Assembly: GCA_017983845.1 (NCBI GenBank)
Contig: JAGOAO010000002.1
Coordinates: forward strand, 62,001 to 126,000
Length of the DNA: 64,000 nucleotides
Direction of reading: 5' to 3'
DNA from: Sediminibacterium sp.
GTDB lineage: Bacteria; Bacteroidota; Bacteroidia; Chitinophagales; Chitinophagaceae
Below, piece by piece: positions 35,317 to 44,905 of the stretch. The translations under genes and the position numbers were made by a program. A model generated the notes under the pieces. It was not told the origin of the DNA. It did not search any database and saw nothing but the letters and a program-made list of their open reading frames with translations. Positions within the stretch are counted from its first letter, which is position 1; each line of letters begins with the position of its first letter.

Positions 35317-36117
35317 ATGGCAAGAATTATCGGTATAGCAAATCAAAAAGGTGGTGTGGGTAAAACCACTTCGGCCATCAATATTGCGGCAAGTTTAGCT
35401 GTTTTAGAATATAGGACATTGTTAATTGACGCTGACCCTCAAGCAAATAGCACCACGGGGGTTGGATTTGACCTTCATAATATCAACACTAGCCTTTATG
35501 ACGCGATGATCAATGGGACTCCATTGACGGATGTGGTGTTGAAAACTGAAATTCCGCATCTAGACCTTATCCCCTCTCATATCGATTTAGTTGGTGCCGA
35601 AATTGAATTGGTTAATTTTCCGAATAGAGAGAATGTTTTAAAAAATTTATTAGCAGCAGTAGATGACCAATACGATTTTATCATCATTGATTGTTTGCCG
35701 TCTTTAGGACTCATCACTGTGAACGCATTGGTAGCCGCTAACAGTGTAATTGTTCCCGTTCAATGTGAATTCTTTGCATTGGAAGGTTTAGGAAAACTAT
35801 TGAATACAATTAAAATTGTTCAAAGCAGATTAAATCCAGACTTACAGATAGAAGGCATTTTAATGACCATGTATGATGGTCGTTTAAGATTGAGCAACCA
35901 AGTAGTGAGTGAAGTACGTAAGCATTTTGACGAAATGGTTTTCAATACCATTATTCACCGTAACACAAGATTGAGTGAAGCGCCAAGTGTGGGCAAGCCA
36001 GTGATTTTATACGATGCAGATAGCAAGGGTACCGTGAATTACTTGAATTTGGCAAAAGAAATTTTACAGAAAAATGGCATGACTAAAATGAGTAATGCCG
36101 AGAGAATAATAGATTAG
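35317..36117 (+). CDS. parA: Chromosome partitioning ATPase ParA/Soj
   Basis: The 266-residue protein starts [18 protein letters not shown] with a deviant Walker A motif (KGGVGKTT), followed by [12 protein letters not shown] and the Walker B-like [18 protein letters not shown]. It is the ParA that moves the origin with ParB. ATG 35317 is preceded by AAGGAG; a GTG at 35308 would add three residues. parB starts 4 nt after its stop. Confidence 0.96.
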   Translation: MARIIGIANQKGGVGKTTSAINIAASLAVLEYRTLLIDADPQANSTTGVGFDLHNINTSLYDAMINGTPLTDVVLKTEIPHLDLIPSHIDLVGAEIELVNFPNRENVLKNLLAAVDDQYDFIIIDCLPSLGLITVNALVAANSVIVPVQCEFFALEGLGKLLNTIKIVQSRLNPDLQIEGILMTMYDGRLRLSNQVVSEVRKHFDEMVFNTIIHRNTRLSEAPSVGKPVILYDADSKGTVNYLNLAKEILQKNGMTKMSNAERIID

Positions 36118-36121
36118 TACT

Positions 36122-37048
36122 ATGAGCAAGAGCACACCTAGCAAAGATTTGATTGGTAAAGGACTTCGTTCTTTATTACAGAATATGGATGCAGAGTATA
36201 AAAACCCTGCTGGCAAAGTTCAACCTGCAGCAATTGAAAAAGCGGTTGCAATCAATAGGATTGCATTGACAGATATCGTTGTCAATCCAAAAAACCCTAG
36301 AAAAGATTTTGACGAAAAAGCTTTACAAGAATTGGCGCAGTCATTAAAAATGCATGATTTAATTCAGCCGATTACTGTAGCTCAATTAACCAATGGTAAA
36401 TTTCAATTGATCGCTGGTGAAAGAAGATTCCGTGCTGCAAAAATTGCTGGTTTAAAAGATGTTCCTGCCTACACAAGATTAGGGAATGATAAAGAATTAT
36501 TAGAACTCGCTTTATTAGAGAACTTACAAAGAGTAGATTTAAACGAGATTGAAGTGGCTTTAAGTTATCAGCGAATGATGGACGAACTCAACTATACGCA
36601 GGAACAAGTAGCCGAGCGTATGGGCAAAGATCGTTCTACCGTATCCAACTACATTCGTTTATTGGAATTGCCACCTGCAATTCAAGCAGCATTGCGCAAT
36701 GGAAGTTTAAGTGTGAGTTTAGCGAAATTGCTCATTGGCAAAGAAGTAGACAAACAGCTTTTCTTATTAAAAGAAATAACAGAAAAAGGTTTAACAGTGC
36801 GTCAAACAGAAGCATTGATTAAACAAATAACACAAGGTGCAGGAACAAAACAAACCGCTACTACAGGAAGCAATAGCAATCAACTTTCTCCTGTTTATCA
36901 GCGTTTAGAAAATAAATTAAAGGACCATTTTGGTACTCAAGTACAATTGCAGCATCAAAAAAATGGATCAGGCAAAATCACGATTAGTTACAATGATTTA
37001 AACGCATTGAATAAGATCTTAGATGCAATGCAAGTAAGTATTAGTTAG
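36122..37048 (+). CDS. parB: Chromosome partitioning protein ParB/Spo0J
   Basis: The 308-residue DNA-binding CTPase shows the N-terminal domain NPKNPRKDFDEKALQELAQSL and GERRFRAAKIAGL (the CTP-binding GERRxR box), the helix-turn-helix domain with YTQEQVAERMGKDRSTVSNYIRLLELP, and a C-terminal dimer domain from about residue 255. It loads at parS sites near the origin. I see no full parS site in the window. Confidence 0.96.
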   Translation: MSKSTPSKDLIGKGLRSLLQNMDAEYKNPAGKVQPAAIEKAVAINRIALTDIVVNPKNPRKDFDEKALQELAQSLKMHDLIQPITVAQLTNGKFQLIAGERRFRAAKIAGLKDVPAYTRLGNDKELLELALLENLQRVDLNEIEVALSYQRMMDELNYTQEQVAERMGKDRSTVSNYIRLLELPPAIQAALRNGSLSVSLAKLLIGKEVDKQLFLLKEITEKGLTVRQTEALIKQITQGAGTKQTATTGSNSNQLSPVYQRLENKLKDHFGTQVQLQHQKNGSGKITISYNDLNALNKILDAMQVSIS

Positions 37049-37600
37049 ATGAAGTTTTTTTATACCATATTGTTTTTGTTGTGTATGCAACAAACCTTGT
37101 GGGCACAAGATAGCACGATCAACTATTCCACACATACACCCAAAAAAGCAACCATTCGATCGGCCATTTTACCTGGACTAGGACAAGCATACAATAAGCA
37201 ATATTGGAAAATTCCTTTAGTGTATGGTGTGTTATCTGTTCCTGTGGTGACCTATGTATACAATAACGATTTATACGCGAAGACTAAATTTGCTTATGAA
37301 GCTAGAATCATGGAAGCAAATGGAGACAATTCCAATGTGAGCAAGATTGATCCGACTTTGAAAAATCTAAGTGCAGGATCCCTTCAGAGCTACCGAAATG
37401 TGTTCAGAAAAAATAGGGATTATTCTATTATGTGGTTTATACTAGCTTGGGGGATCAATGTAGTAGACGCTTCGGTATCTGGTCATTTAAAAGCCTTTGA
37501 TGTGAGTAATAATTTAAGCATGAAAATGGCACCTATGCATGCTGACGCATATCAACAGGCAGGCCTATCTTTACAGTTCAACTGGAAATACGCTAAATAA
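37049..37600 (+). CDS. DUF5683 family membrane protein
   Basis: The 183-residue protein has a signal peptide (ending LWAQ) and a short conserved core SAILPGLGQAYNKQYWKIPLVYG followed by one or two membrane helices (VLSVPVVTYVYN; IMWFILAWGINVVDASVSGHLKAFD). This family sits between parB and dapB in many Bacteroidota. Its role is unknown; an envelope role is likely. Its ATG directly follows the parB stop with no gap. Confidence 0.85.
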   Translation: MKFFYTILFLLCMQQTLWAQDSTINYSTHTPKKATIRSAILPGLGQAYNKQYWKIPLVYGVLSVPVVTYVYNNDLYAKTKFAYEARIMEANGDNSNVSKIDPTLKNLSAGSLQSYRNVFRKNRDYSIMWFILAWGINVVDASVSGHLKAFDVSNNLSMKMAPMHADAYQQAGLSLQFNWKYAK

Positions 37601-37619
37601 AGAAGTTAAAAATAACCGA

Positions 37620-38336
37620 ATGAAAATTGCATTAATTGGATATGGTAAAATGGGTAAAGCCATTGAGGCGGTTGCCATTCAAAAAGGACATCAAGTAGTG
37701 TTAAAAATTGATGTATCCAATGCGGCCGATTTCACCAAGGAACTTGCATCCGAAGCAGATGTAGCGATAGAATTTACTGGTCCACATAGCGCTGTGCAAA
37801 ATATCCTACAATGTATTGAATATGGATTACCAGTGGTGAGTGGATCAACCGGCTGGTTAGATGCATGGTCCACAGTAGAAGCTACATGTAAAGCAAACAA
37901 TGGCACAGTCATCTATTCAAGTAATTATAGCATTGGTGTCAATTTGTTTTTTGAAATCAACAAACAATTGGCCAAATTAATGGACCCTTATCTTGATTAT
38001 GATGTGTCCATGACAGAGATACACCATACAGAAAAAAAAGATTCCCCAAGTGGAACAGCCATTTCATTGGCAGAACAAATTCTTGAAAACCTTGGCAGAA
38101 AACACAAATGGACCAATGATGCTGCGAGTAATCCAAATGAAATTAGTATCAGATCTGAACGAATAGACCCTGCTCCAGGCACACATACTGTTTGTTATAG
38201 TTCTCCAATAGATACCATTGAAATTACGCATACTGCGCATACAAGGCAAGGTTTTGCAGCTGGTGCTGTCATGGCTGCTGAATTTGCAGCAAGTAAGAAA
38301 GGCCTATTCACCATGAAAGATGTTTTAGGATTATAA
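37620..38336 (+). CDS. dapB: 4-hydroxy-tetrahydrodipicolinate reductase
   Basis: The 238-residue DapB makes tetrahydrodipicolinate for lysine and diaminopimelate. It has the N-terminal NAD(P)-binding MKIALIGYGKMGKAIEAVA, EFTGPHSAVQNI, SGSTGWLD, SSNYSIGVNLFFEIN and the substrate-binding EIHHTEKKDSPSGTAI with the catalytic His and Lys. I chose ATG 37620; an upstream in-frame start at 37539 would add 27 unrelated residues overlapping the DUF5683 gene. Confidence 0.96.
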   Translation: MKIALIGYGKMGKAIEAVAIQKGHQVVLKIDVSNAADFTKELASEADVAIEFTGPHSAVQNILQCIEYGLPVVSGSTGWLDAWSTVEATCKANNGTVIYSSNYSIGVNLFFEINKQLAKLMDPYLDYDVSMTEIHHTEKKDSPSGTAISLAEQILENLGRKHKWTNDAASNPNEISIRSERIDPAPGTHTVCYSSPIDTIEITHTAHTRQGFAAGAVMAAEFAASKKGLFTMKDVLGL

Positions 38337-38345
38337 ACAACCGCT

Positions 38346-38768
38346 ATGCTATCAAAAAAAACGCAATACGCATTACAAGCACTTTCTTATATGGCCGAAC
38401 AAGGCGGTATGGAACCTATCTTGATTGCATCAATTGCCGAAGCAAAAAACATCCCCATTAAATTCTTAGAAACCATTTTATTGGAACTAAAAAAAGCGGG
38501 TTTTCTTGAAAGTAAAAAAGGAAAGAATGGTGGCTATTTTTTTGCGCTCCCTCCACAAAAAATTAAATTATCGAGCATTTTTAGAACCATCGAAGGACCG
38601 ATTGCCCTACTTCCTTGTGTAAGTTTAAACTTTTATGAAAAATGTGCCGACTGTAATGAAAAGAAATGTGGTATCAACAGAGTCATGATCGAAGTTCGTG
38701 ACAATACATTGGCCATTTTAGATAAAAGAACTGTCGCTGACTTGAGTTTGAAAAAAATGATAAAATAA
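38346..38768 (+). CDS. Rrf2-family transcriptional regulator
   Basis: The 140-residue protein has the Rrf2 winged-helix domain (MLSKKTQYALQALSYMAEQGG, with IPIKFLETILLELKKAGFLESKKGKNGGYFFA) and four cysteines at residues 91, 100, 103 and 108 (C-x8-C-x2-C-x4-C). The pattern differs from the IscR C-x5-C-x7-C but could bind an Fe-S cluster or zinc. It starts 9 nt after dapB and is probably the last gene of the par operon. No adjacent operator is recognised. Confidence 0.9.
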   Translation: MLSKKTQYALQALSYMAEQGGMEPILIASIAEAKNIPIKFLETILLELKKAGFLESKKGKNGGYFFALPPQKIKLSSIFRTIEGPIALLPCVSLNFYEKCADCNEKKCGINRVMIEVRDNTLAILDKRTVADLSLKKMIK

Positions 38769-38782
38769 TTCCATTAACTTTG
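38747..38782 (+). promoter_or_regulatory. kdsA promoter
   Basis: TAACTTTG (38775-38782) matches TAnnTTTG and stands 19 nt before the kdsA ATG. TTTG at 38747-38750 is 24 nt upstream, slightly long for the -33 element. Confidence 0.5.
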
Positions 38783-38801
38783 ACCACGCAAAACGCCCCT
38801 T

Positions 38802-39626
38802 ATGATACCTAACTATTTACAAGACTTATTCAAAGCACAATCTTACGACCCAAACAATTTTTTCTTAATTGCTGGACCTTGCGTGGTGGAAGACGAGGCT
38901 TTGGTCATGGAAATTGGAGAAAAGGTATCTACCATTTGTAAGAACCTAGGCATCCCCTATGTATTTAAAGCAAGCTACAGAAAAGCAAACCGCACAAGTG
39001 CGAATTCTTTTACTGGAATTGGAGATGACACTGGAATGGAATTGATTAAAAAAGTGGGCGCAAAATACAATGTGCCAACCACTTCCGATATTCATGCGCA
39101 TGAAGAAGCCGCTATTGCAGCTGAGTTTATTGATATCTTACAGATCCCTGCATTTTTATGTCGTCAAACAGACTTGTTAGTGGCAGCAGCTGCTACAGGT
39201 AAAATTGTGAATGTAAAAAAAGGGCAATTCTTAAGTGGTGCTTCCATGAAATTTGCAGTGGATAAAATCAAATTAGCAGGTAACGATAAAGTGATGCTAA
39301 CTGAAAGAGGCAATACATTCGGTTACCAAGACTTAGTAGTAGATTATAGAAATATTCCAGCAATGGCTGAGAACAACGTGCCTGTGATTATGGATTGTAC
39401 GCATTCATTGCAACAACCCAATCAAACTTCAGGTATTACAGGTGGCAATCCTAGTTTAATTGAAACGATTGCTAAAGCTGCTATCGCTACGGGTGCAGAC
39501 GGCTTGTTTATTGAAACACATCCTAATCCTGCTGTTGCAAAAAGTGATGGCGCGAATATGTTAAGATTGGATTTATTAGAACCTTTATTAGAAAAATTAG
39601 TGCGCCTTAGAAAGGCAGTAGTCTAA
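38802..39626 (+). CDS. kdsA: 3-deoxy-8-phosphooctulonate synthase
   Basis: KdsA (274 residues) condenses phosphoenolpyruvate with arabinose-5-phosphate to make KDO-8-phosphate for lipopolysaccharide. Conserved blocks are FLIAGPCVVEDEALVMEI, FKASYRKANRTSANSF, PTTSDIHAHEEA, QIPAFLCRQTDLLVAAA, VNVKKGQFLSGASM, TERGNTFGYQDLVVD and FIETHPNPAVAKSDGANML. The presence of the PAFLCRQTD motif with a neighbouring cysteine suggests a metal-dependent or hybrid type. Its last 4 bases overlap the convergent PspC gene. Confidence 0.96.
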   Translation: MIPNYLQDLFKAQSYDPNNFFLIAGPCVVEDEALVMEIGEKVSTICKNLGIPYVFKASYRKANRTSANSFTGIGDDTGMELIKKVGAKYNVPTTSDIHAHEEAAIAAEFIDILQIPAFLCRQTDLLVAAAATGKIVNVKKGQFLSGASMKFAVDKIKLAGNDKVMLTERGNTFGYQDLVVDYRNIPAMAENNVPVIMDCTHSLQQPNQTSGITGGNPSLIETIAKAAIATGADGLFIETHPNPAVAKSDGANMLRLDLLEPLLEKLVRLRKAVV

Positions 39627-39841
39627 TATTTTAAAGGATTGCGTTTCCCCAAGAGGATATAATGTTTCACCCCCCTCCAAAAAGCCAAGACCATGTAGAT
39701 GATGACTGGCGACCCAAAGGTCAAAAATGAGATATAAATAAACCAAGTCCTGATCTTAGAGCTGGCGATTCCCAGACGTTCTCCTATAGCAGAACAAACG
39801 CCAAAAGCATGTAATTCTAGGAAATCTCTCAGTTTTTGCAT
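39623..39841 (-). CDS. PspC-domain protein
   Basis: The 72-residue protein contains one PspC domain: FGVCSAIGERLGIASSKIRTWFIYISFLTFGSPVIIYMVLAFW, a hydrophobic hairpin of two membrane segments. PspC proteins are linked to envelope stress; no other psp genes are near. The small size is typical of stand-alone members. Its stop codon overlaps the kdsA stop region by 4 bases. Confidence 0.85.
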   Translation of the reverse strand: MQKLRDFLELHAFGVCSAIGERLGIASSKIRTWFIYISFLTFGSPVIIYMVLAFWRGVKHYILLGKRNPLKY

Positions 39842-39898
39842 TATCGAGGTTTAAGTAGTCGTCAAATCTAGCTAAAAAAGTGGAGATAAAGTGCATTT

Positions 39899-39934
39899 TT
39901 TGCTCACTCCGAGGGTCATTTTGGCTTACCTTTG
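39899..39934 (+). promoter_or_regulatory. Aconitase promoter
   Basis: TACCTTTG (39927-39934) matches TAnnTTTG; TTTG at 39899-39902 lies 24 nt upstream. The -7 element ends 30 nt before the aconitase ATG. Confidence 0.52.
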
Positions 39935-39964
39935 CATCAGTTTTAACACCTAAAATTGACAACT

Positions 39965-42232
39965 ATGGCTTTTGATATCGAAATGATCAAAAAAGTATAT
40001 GCTGAAATGCCAGCAAAAGTAGAAGCGGCTCGTAAAATGTTGGGACGCCCCTTGACTTTATCTGAGAAAATTTTATTTTCTCATTTACATACAGACCAAA
40101 AATTAGAAGGCTTCGAAAGAGGTGGTTCTTATGTTGATTTCGCACCAGACCGTGTAGCGATGCAAGATGCAACAGCACAGATGGCCTTGTTACAATTTAT
40201 GCAAGCAGGTCGTCCAAAAGTGGCTGTACCAAGTACAGTGCATTGCGATCACTTGATCTCTGCAAAAGTAGAAGCAAAACAAGATTTACAAGTTGCGACA
40301 ACAGAAAGTAAAGAGGTATACGATTTCTTAGCTTCTGTGTCTAACAAATATGGTTTAGGTTTCTGGAAACCAGGTGCAGGTATTATTCACCAAGTGGTTT
40401 TAGAAAACTACGCCTTCCCAGGTGGTATGATGATTGGTACCGATTCTCATACAGTGAACGCAGGTGGTTTAGGTATGTTAGCGATTGGTGTGGGTGGTGC
40501 TGATGCTTGTGATGTGATGGCAGGATTGGCTTGGGAACTAAAATGGCCTAAGTTAATTGGTATCAAATTAAAAGGAAAGTTGAGCGGATGGACTGCTCCT
40601 AAAGATGTGATTTTAAAAGTGGCTGGTATCTTAACTGTAAAAGGTGGTACTGGTGCGATTGTTGAATATTTTGGTGAAGGTGCTACAAGCATGAGCTGTA
40701 CTGGTAAAGGAACCATTTGTAATATGGGTGCCGAAATTGGTGCAACCACTTCTACTTTTGGATACGATGCTAGCATGAGCCGTTATTTAACATCAACAGG
40801 TCGTGCAGATGTAGCATCATTAGCTGACGGTGTTGCAGAACACTTAACAGCAGATGCTGAAGTATACGCCAACCCAACAAAGTATTTTGACGAAGTGATT
40901 GAAATTGATTTAGATACTTTAGAACCACATTTGAACGGACCATTCACTCCAGACTTAGCGACACCTATTTCTAAAATGAAAGAAGTAGCTGCTGCAAACG
41001 GATGGCCTACCAAAATTGAAGTGGGTTTAATTGGTAGCTGTACCAACTCTTCTTATGAAGATATTAGTCGTGCAGTTAGCTTAGCAAAACAAGTAGCGGA
41101 AAAAGGATTAACCACTAAGGCAGAATACATGATCACTCCAGGTTCTGAGCAAGTAAGATACACGATCGAAAGAGATGGTTTCTTAGATGTATTCAGTCAA
41201 ATTGGTGCAAAAGTATTTGCAAACGCATGTGGACCTTGTATTGGTATGTGGGAGCGTGTTGGTGCAGAGAAAAAAGAAAAAAATACCATCGTGCATTCTT
41301 TCAACAGAAACTTTGCAAAGCGTGCGGACGGCAATCCTAACACCTATGCATTTGTGGGTTCTCCAGAATTAGTAACTGCATTAGCGATTGCGGGTGATTT
41401 GACTTTCAATCCATTAACAGATACATTGACCAACGATAAAGGCGAACAAGTTAAATTAGACGCTCCAACTGGAGATGAATTACCAGTAAAAGGATTCGCT
41501 GTAGAAGATGCAGGATTCCAAGCACCAGCTGAAGACGGTTCAAAAGTAGTGGTAGCAGTAGATCCAACATCTAAGCGTTTACAATTATTAGATCCTTTTG
41601 CAGCATGGGAAGGAACAGATCTTAAATCATTAAGATTGTTAATTAAAGCAAAAGGAAAATGTACAACGGATCATATCTCTATGGCAGGTCCATGGTTGAA
41701 GTTCCGTGGTCACTTAGACAATATCTCTAATAACTTATTGATTGGTGCTGTTAACTTCTTCAACGAAAAAACAGATAATGTAAAGAGCCAAATCAATGGC
41801 AACTACGATACGGTGCCTAATACACAAAGAGCTTACAAAGCTGCTGGTATTGGAACAATTGTAGTGGGTGATGAAAACTACGGAGAAGGTAGTTCTCGTG
41901 AGCACGCTGCAATGGAGCCAAGACATTTAGGTGTTCGTGTAGTATTGACAAAATCATTTGCACGTATCCACGAAACCAACTTGAAAAAGCAAGGCATGTT
42001 GGCTTTGACTTTTGCAGATAAAGCAGATTACGAAAAGATTCAAGAAGATGATACAATTGATGTAACAGGCTTAACTAGTTTCGCTCCAGGCACACCGTTG
42101 ACTTTAGTGTTAACTCATAAGGACGGAACAACTGATACGATCAAAGCAAACCATACTTATAACCAACAACAAATTGAGTGGTTTAAAGCGGGTGGTGCAT
42201 TGAACATCATCAGAAAGCAAGTTGCTGGATAG
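39965..42232 (+). CDS. acn: Aconitate hydratase (mitochondrial type)
   Basis: The 755-residue protein isomerises citrate to isocitrate in the TCA cycle. Ligands of the 4Fe-4S cluster are the Cys of [12 protein letters not shown] and the two of ACGPCIGMW. The N-terminal VHCDHLI and [24 protein letters not shown] blocks and the C-terminal swivel domain with [37 protein letters not shown] are intact. The length and sequence fit the mitochondrial ACO2 type used by Bacteroidota. ATG 39965 (MAFDIEM) is preferred to an in-frame TTG at 39956. Three stacked hairpins follow the stop. Confidence 0.96.
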   Translation: MAFDIEMIKKVYAEMPAKVEAARKMLGRPLTLSEKILFSHLHTDQKLEGFERGGSYVDFAPDRVAMQDATAQMALLQFMQAGRPKVAVPSTVHCDHLISAKVEAKQDLQVATTESKEVYDFLASVSNKYGLGFWKPGAGIIHQVVLENYAFPGGMMIGTDSHTVNAGGLGMLAIGVGGADACDVMAGLAWELKWPKLIGIKLKGKLSGWTAPKDVILKVAGILTVKGGTGAIVEYFGEGATSMSCTGKGTICNMGAEIGATTSTFGYDASMSRYLTSTGRADVASLADGVAEHLTADAEVYANPTKYFDEVIEIDLDTLEPHLNGPFTPDLATPISKMKEVAAANGWPTKIEVGLIGSCTNSSYEDISRAVSLAKQVAEKGLTTKAEYMITPGSEQVRYTIERDGFLDVFSQIGAKVFANACGPCIGMWERVGAEKKEKNTIVHSFNRNFAKRADGNPNTYAFVGSPELVTALAIAGDLTFNPLTDTLTNDKGEQVKLDAPTGDELPVKGFAVEDAGFQAPAEDGSKVVVAVDPTSKRLQLLDPFAAWEGTDLKSLRLLIKAKGKCTTDHISMAGPWLKFRGHLDNISNNLLIGAVNFFNEKTDNVKSQINGNYDTVPNTQRAYKAAGIGTIVVGDENYGEGSSREHAAMEPRHLGVRVVLTKSFARIHETNLKKQGMLALTFADKADYEKIQEDDTIDVTGLTSFAPGTPLTLVLTHKDGTTDTIKANHTYNQQQIEWFKAGGALNIIRKQVAG

Positions 42233-42237
42233 TGCTC

Positions 42238-42276
42238 TTTTTGTAGGCTTTTTTAGAAATTTAAAGCCTACAAAAA
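42238..42276 (+). terminator. First aconitase terminator
   Basis: A 14-bp perfect stem (42238-42251 with 42263-42276) of TTTTTGTAGGCTTT/AAAGCCTACAAAAA with an 11-nt loop, 5 bases after the stop codon. It lacks a U-run on the plus strand downstream, so it may act on RNA stability as much as on termination. Confidence 0.65.
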
Positions 42277-42294
42277 TCCACCTCTAATGATTTT

Positions 42295-42328
42295 AAAATT
42301 CCCTCTCAAATATTTGAGAGGGAATTTT
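42295..42328. terminator. Second hairpin: perfect 34-nt palindrome
   Basis: AAAATTCCCTCTCAAAT (42295-42311) is followed with no spacer by its exact reverse complement (42312-42328). In RNA the central four to six bases would form the loop. The T-rich end could support termination in either direction. Confidence 0.7.
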
Positions 42329-42349
42329 GTTCCGCCTCTTAAGATTTTT

Positions 42350-42379
42350 AAAATACCTCTGATAACTCAGAGGTATTTT
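42350..42379 (+). terminator. Third hairpin with T-run
   Basis: A 13-bp stem (42350-42362 with 42367-42379) of AAAATACCTCTGA/TCAGAGGTATTTT with a TAAC loop, followed by more T (to 42383). It is the strongest rightward intrinsic terminator of the three and ends 15 bases before the next ATG. Confidence 0.85.
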
Positions 42380-42394
42380 TTTTACCTTTAATTC

Positions 42395-43432
42395 ATGATA
42401 AACGCAGCACTAGTATCTTTTGGCATGAGTGGAAAAGTTTTCCATGCTCCATTTTTAGCAACCAACCCTAATTTCAATCTAGTAGGCAGTTGGGAACGCA
42501 CAACAAAAAACATTGAAGCAGCCTACCCTGGTACCAAATCATATAATAGTTACGAGGAATTATTGGCCGATGTGAATATTGACTTAGTGATTGTCAATAG
42601 CCCTAATGACACCCATTTTACTTTTGCGAAAAGCGCATTATTGGCAGGTAAACATGTGGTGGTAGAAAAAGCATTCACGGTGACTGCAAAAGAAGCAGAA
42701 GAATTAGATGCATTGGCTAAAAGTAAAGGTTTGAAATTAGCAGTTTACCATAACAGAAGATATGATGCAGATTTTCTGACGCTACAAAAATTAATCCAAG
42801 AAGGGGAACTAGGTACTTTACAAGATGTGCAAATTAGTTTTGAAAGATACAGAACCACTTTGAGCCCTAAAAAACATAAGGAATCTGTTACACCTGGTGC
42901 TGGTTTGTTGTATGACCTTGGACCACATTTAGTGGATCAGGCTATTTTATTGTCAGGTATGCCATTGGCTGTATTTGCAGATATCCGTATTACAAGAAAG
43001 GTCTCCATCATTGACGATTATTTTACTTTGATACTTTACTATCCATCTCACCGTATCACTTTAACAAGCGGCATGTTGTTTATGACAGAAGGTCCAGGCT
43101 ACAAAGTCTATGGCACCAAAGGATGTTTTATTAAAAATAGATCGGACGTGCAAGAAGCGGATTTGATCGCTGGTAAAAAACCAAATAGTCCAAACTGGGG
43201 CGCTGAAGCTACAGAAGATTATGGTGTTTTATATACTGACATGAATGGCATCATTACGAATAAAATCATTCCAAGTATCCCAGGTAATTATGGAACATTC
43301 TATGATAAGATGGCAGATGCAATTTTAAACAATGGCCATTTGCCTACCACGGCAGCAGAAGGCACCAATATTATTCGTGTATTAGAAGCAGCAAGAAATA
43401 GTGCATTCAATAAAAGAGTCGTAGGCGTATAA
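42395..43432 (+). CDS. Gfo/Idh/MocA-family oxidoreductase
   Basis: The 345-residue protein has the N-terminal Rossmann domain MINAALVSFGMSGKVFHAPFLATN (glycine motif with an unusual FGMSGK) and DLVIVNSPNDTHFTFAKSALLAGKHVVVEKAFTVT, in which the usual EKP is EKA, and the C-terminal oxidoreductase domain with YDLGPHLVDQAILLSG. Members oxidise or reduce sugars and inositols with NAD(P); the substrate cannot be told. The start lies 15 bases after a terminator, and TACCTTTA just upstream is a near-match to the -7 element. Confidence 0.92.
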   Translation: MINAALVSFGMSGKVFHAPFLATNPNFNLVGSWERTTKNIEAAYPGTKSYNSYEELLADVNIDLVIVNSPNDTHFTFAKSALLAGKHVVVEKAFTVTAKEAEELDALAKSKGLKLAVYHNRRYDADFLTLQKLIQEGELGTLQDVQISFERYRTTLSPKKHKESVTPGAGLLYDLGPHLVDQAILLSGMPLAVFADIRITRKVSIIDDYFTLILYYPSHRITLTSGMLFMTEGPGYKVYGTKGCFIKNRSDVQEADLIAGKKPNSPNWGAEATEDYGVLYTDMNGIITNKIIPSIPGNYGTFYDKMADAILNNGHLPTTAAEGTNIIRVLEAARNSAFNKRVVGV

Positions 43433-43459
43433 TTAAACAATCGTTTTCGAAAATATCAA

Positions 43460-44131
43460 ATGGCACATCCTTACTTAACAGCGATCAAAAAAATATACGC
43501 AGCCAACGGTGATGCGACCAATGCAAAGGGAGCAAAAGCTTATTTGCTGAATCAGTTTGAGTTTTATGGTATTAAAACTCCCCTAAGAAGACAAATCTGT
43601 AAGGCGTTTTACAAAACCAACCCTATAAAGGACCACAATGAATTAAGCACACTCATTAAAGCATGTTTTGGTGAGCCACAAAGAGAACTACATTATTTTG
43701 CGATAGAACTTTTAGGGCATCATAAAAATCTATGGTCCCCAAAAACCATTCCATTGATAGAATGGATGATCACGCACAATAGTTGGTGGGATTCTGTAGA
43801 CTCCACCAATTCAGCGGTTATTAGTAAATACTTTTTACAATTTCCAGAAGCCATCGAACTTGTCACTTCAAAATGGAATCAGTCATCTAACAAATGGTTG
43901 CAAAGAATGAGTTTACTTTTTCAATTAACCTATAAAGCTAAAACCGATACTGCATTACTTAGTAAGTATATTGAACACACAGAATTAGAAGAAGACTTTT
44001 TTATTCGAAAAGCCATCGGATGGGCGCTCAGGGCTTACGCTTATACCGACCCAATTTGGGTTAAAAATTTCGTGAAAGCGCACCCGCAGCTTTCTAATTT
44101 ATCCAAGCGAGAAGCATTAAAGCACCAGTAA
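43460..44131 (+). CDS. AlkD-like DNA alkylation repair protein
   Basis: The 223-residue all-helical protein fits the AlkD/HEAT-repeat DNA glycosylase family: GIKTPLRRQICKAF, CFGEPQRELHYFAIELLGHHKNLW, WWDSVDSTNSAVISKYFLQFPE and FIRKAIGWALRAYAYTDPIWVKNFVKAH. The WDSVD segment carries the aspartate that lines the DNA-binding cleft in AlkD. It would remove N3- and N7-alkyl purines. It follows the oxidoreductase by 27 nt and is likely co-transcribed. Confidence 0.88.
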   Translation: MAHPYLTAIKKIYAANGDATNAKGAKAYLLNQFEFYGIKTPLRRQICKAFYKTNPIKDHNELSTLIKACFGEPQRELHYFAIELLGHHKNLWSPKTIPLIEWMITHNSWWDSVDSTNSAVISKYFLQFPEAIELVTSKWNQSSNKWLQRMSLLFQLTYKAKTDTALLSKYIEHTELEEDFFIRKAIGWALRAYAYTDPIWVKNFVKAHPQLSNLSKREALKHQ

Positions 44132-44158
44132 ATTTGAGTAGAAGCTATCGCGAAAAAT

Positions 44159-44183
44159 AAAGCCCCGCAATTTGCGAGGCTTT
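44159..44183. terminator. Bidirectional terminator
   Basis: AAAGCCCCGCAA (44159-44170) and TTGCGAGGCTTT (44172-44183) form a stem with one mismatch, flanked by A and T runs, between the convergent AlkD-like and transaldolase genes. Confidence 0.75.
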
Positions 44184-44207
44184 AAAATATTAGATCAAAT
44201 AAATCGA

Positions 44208-44858
44208 CTACATCTTCTTTGCATCTTCCAAGAACTTGGCTAAACCAATATCCGTTAAAGGATGCTTTAACAATCCTAAAATTGAATCCAAAGGACAAGT
44301 ACAAACGTCGGCACCAGCTTCAGCAGCTTTTACAATATGTAAAGCGTTTCTGATAGATGCAGCTAAAATTTGAGTCGTAAATCCTTGTACATCATAGATG
44401 TGACGGATTTGACCAATCAATTCCATTCCATCCCAAGAACTATCATCTATTCTACCAATAAATGGAGATACATAAGTAGCACCTGCTTTTGCAGCTAAAA
44501 TAGCTTGACCCGCAGAGAATACTAAAGTACAATTGGTACGGATACCATTGTCTGTAAACCATTTGATTGCTTTGATACCATCTTTAATCATAGGCACTTT
44601 CACCACAATATTTGGGTGAATCGCTGCTAATTTTTTTCCTTCTTCTACCATCGTAGCAAAGTCGGTAGATAAAACTTCGGCACTGATATCCCCTTCTACT
44701 AATTCACAGATTGCTTTATAATGTGCAGCAATTGCTTCCTCACCTTTCACGCCTACTTGAGCCATTAAAGAAGGATTGGTTGTTACACCGTCTAAGATAC
44801 CAAGGTCATTGGCTTCTTTGATTTGCGCTAAATTTCCTGTGTCAATAAAAAATTTCAT
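44208..44858 (-). CDS. Transaldolase / fructose-6-phosphate aldolase-like
   Basis: The 216-residue protein belongs to the short transaldolase (TalC/Fsa) family: MKFFIDTGNLAQIKEANDLGILDGVTTNPSLMAQ, the Schiff-base lysine in NIVVKVPMIKDGIKAI, NCTLVFSAGQAILAAKAGATYVSPFIGRIDD and TQILAASIRNALHIVKAAEAGADVCTCPL. True transaldolase would join the pentose phosphate pathway; FSA activity cannot be excluded. It is followed upstream on the same strand by the SRP RNA gene. Confidence 0.93.
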   Translation of the reverse strand: MKFFIDTGNLAQIKEANDLGILDGVTTNPSLMAQVGVKGEEAIAAHYKAICELVEGDISAEVLSTDFATMVEEGKKLAAIHPNIVVKVPMIKDGIKAIKWFTDNGIRTNCTLVFSAGQAILAAKAGATYVSPFIGRIDDSSWDGMELIGQIRHIYDVQGFTTQILAASIRNALHIVKAAEAGADVCTCPLDSILGLLKHPLTDIGLAKFLEDAKKM

Positions 44859-44905
44859 AACCGAGGTTTTAGTTTGGCTACTTGCGTATCCAAGTTTTAA
44901 AAAGT

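Noticed and set aside
39662..39677. TGTTTCAC half-site resembling parS near parAB
   Set aside because: The second half of the TGTTTCACGTGAAACA palindrome is absent and the site lies in the 3' part of the PspC gene.
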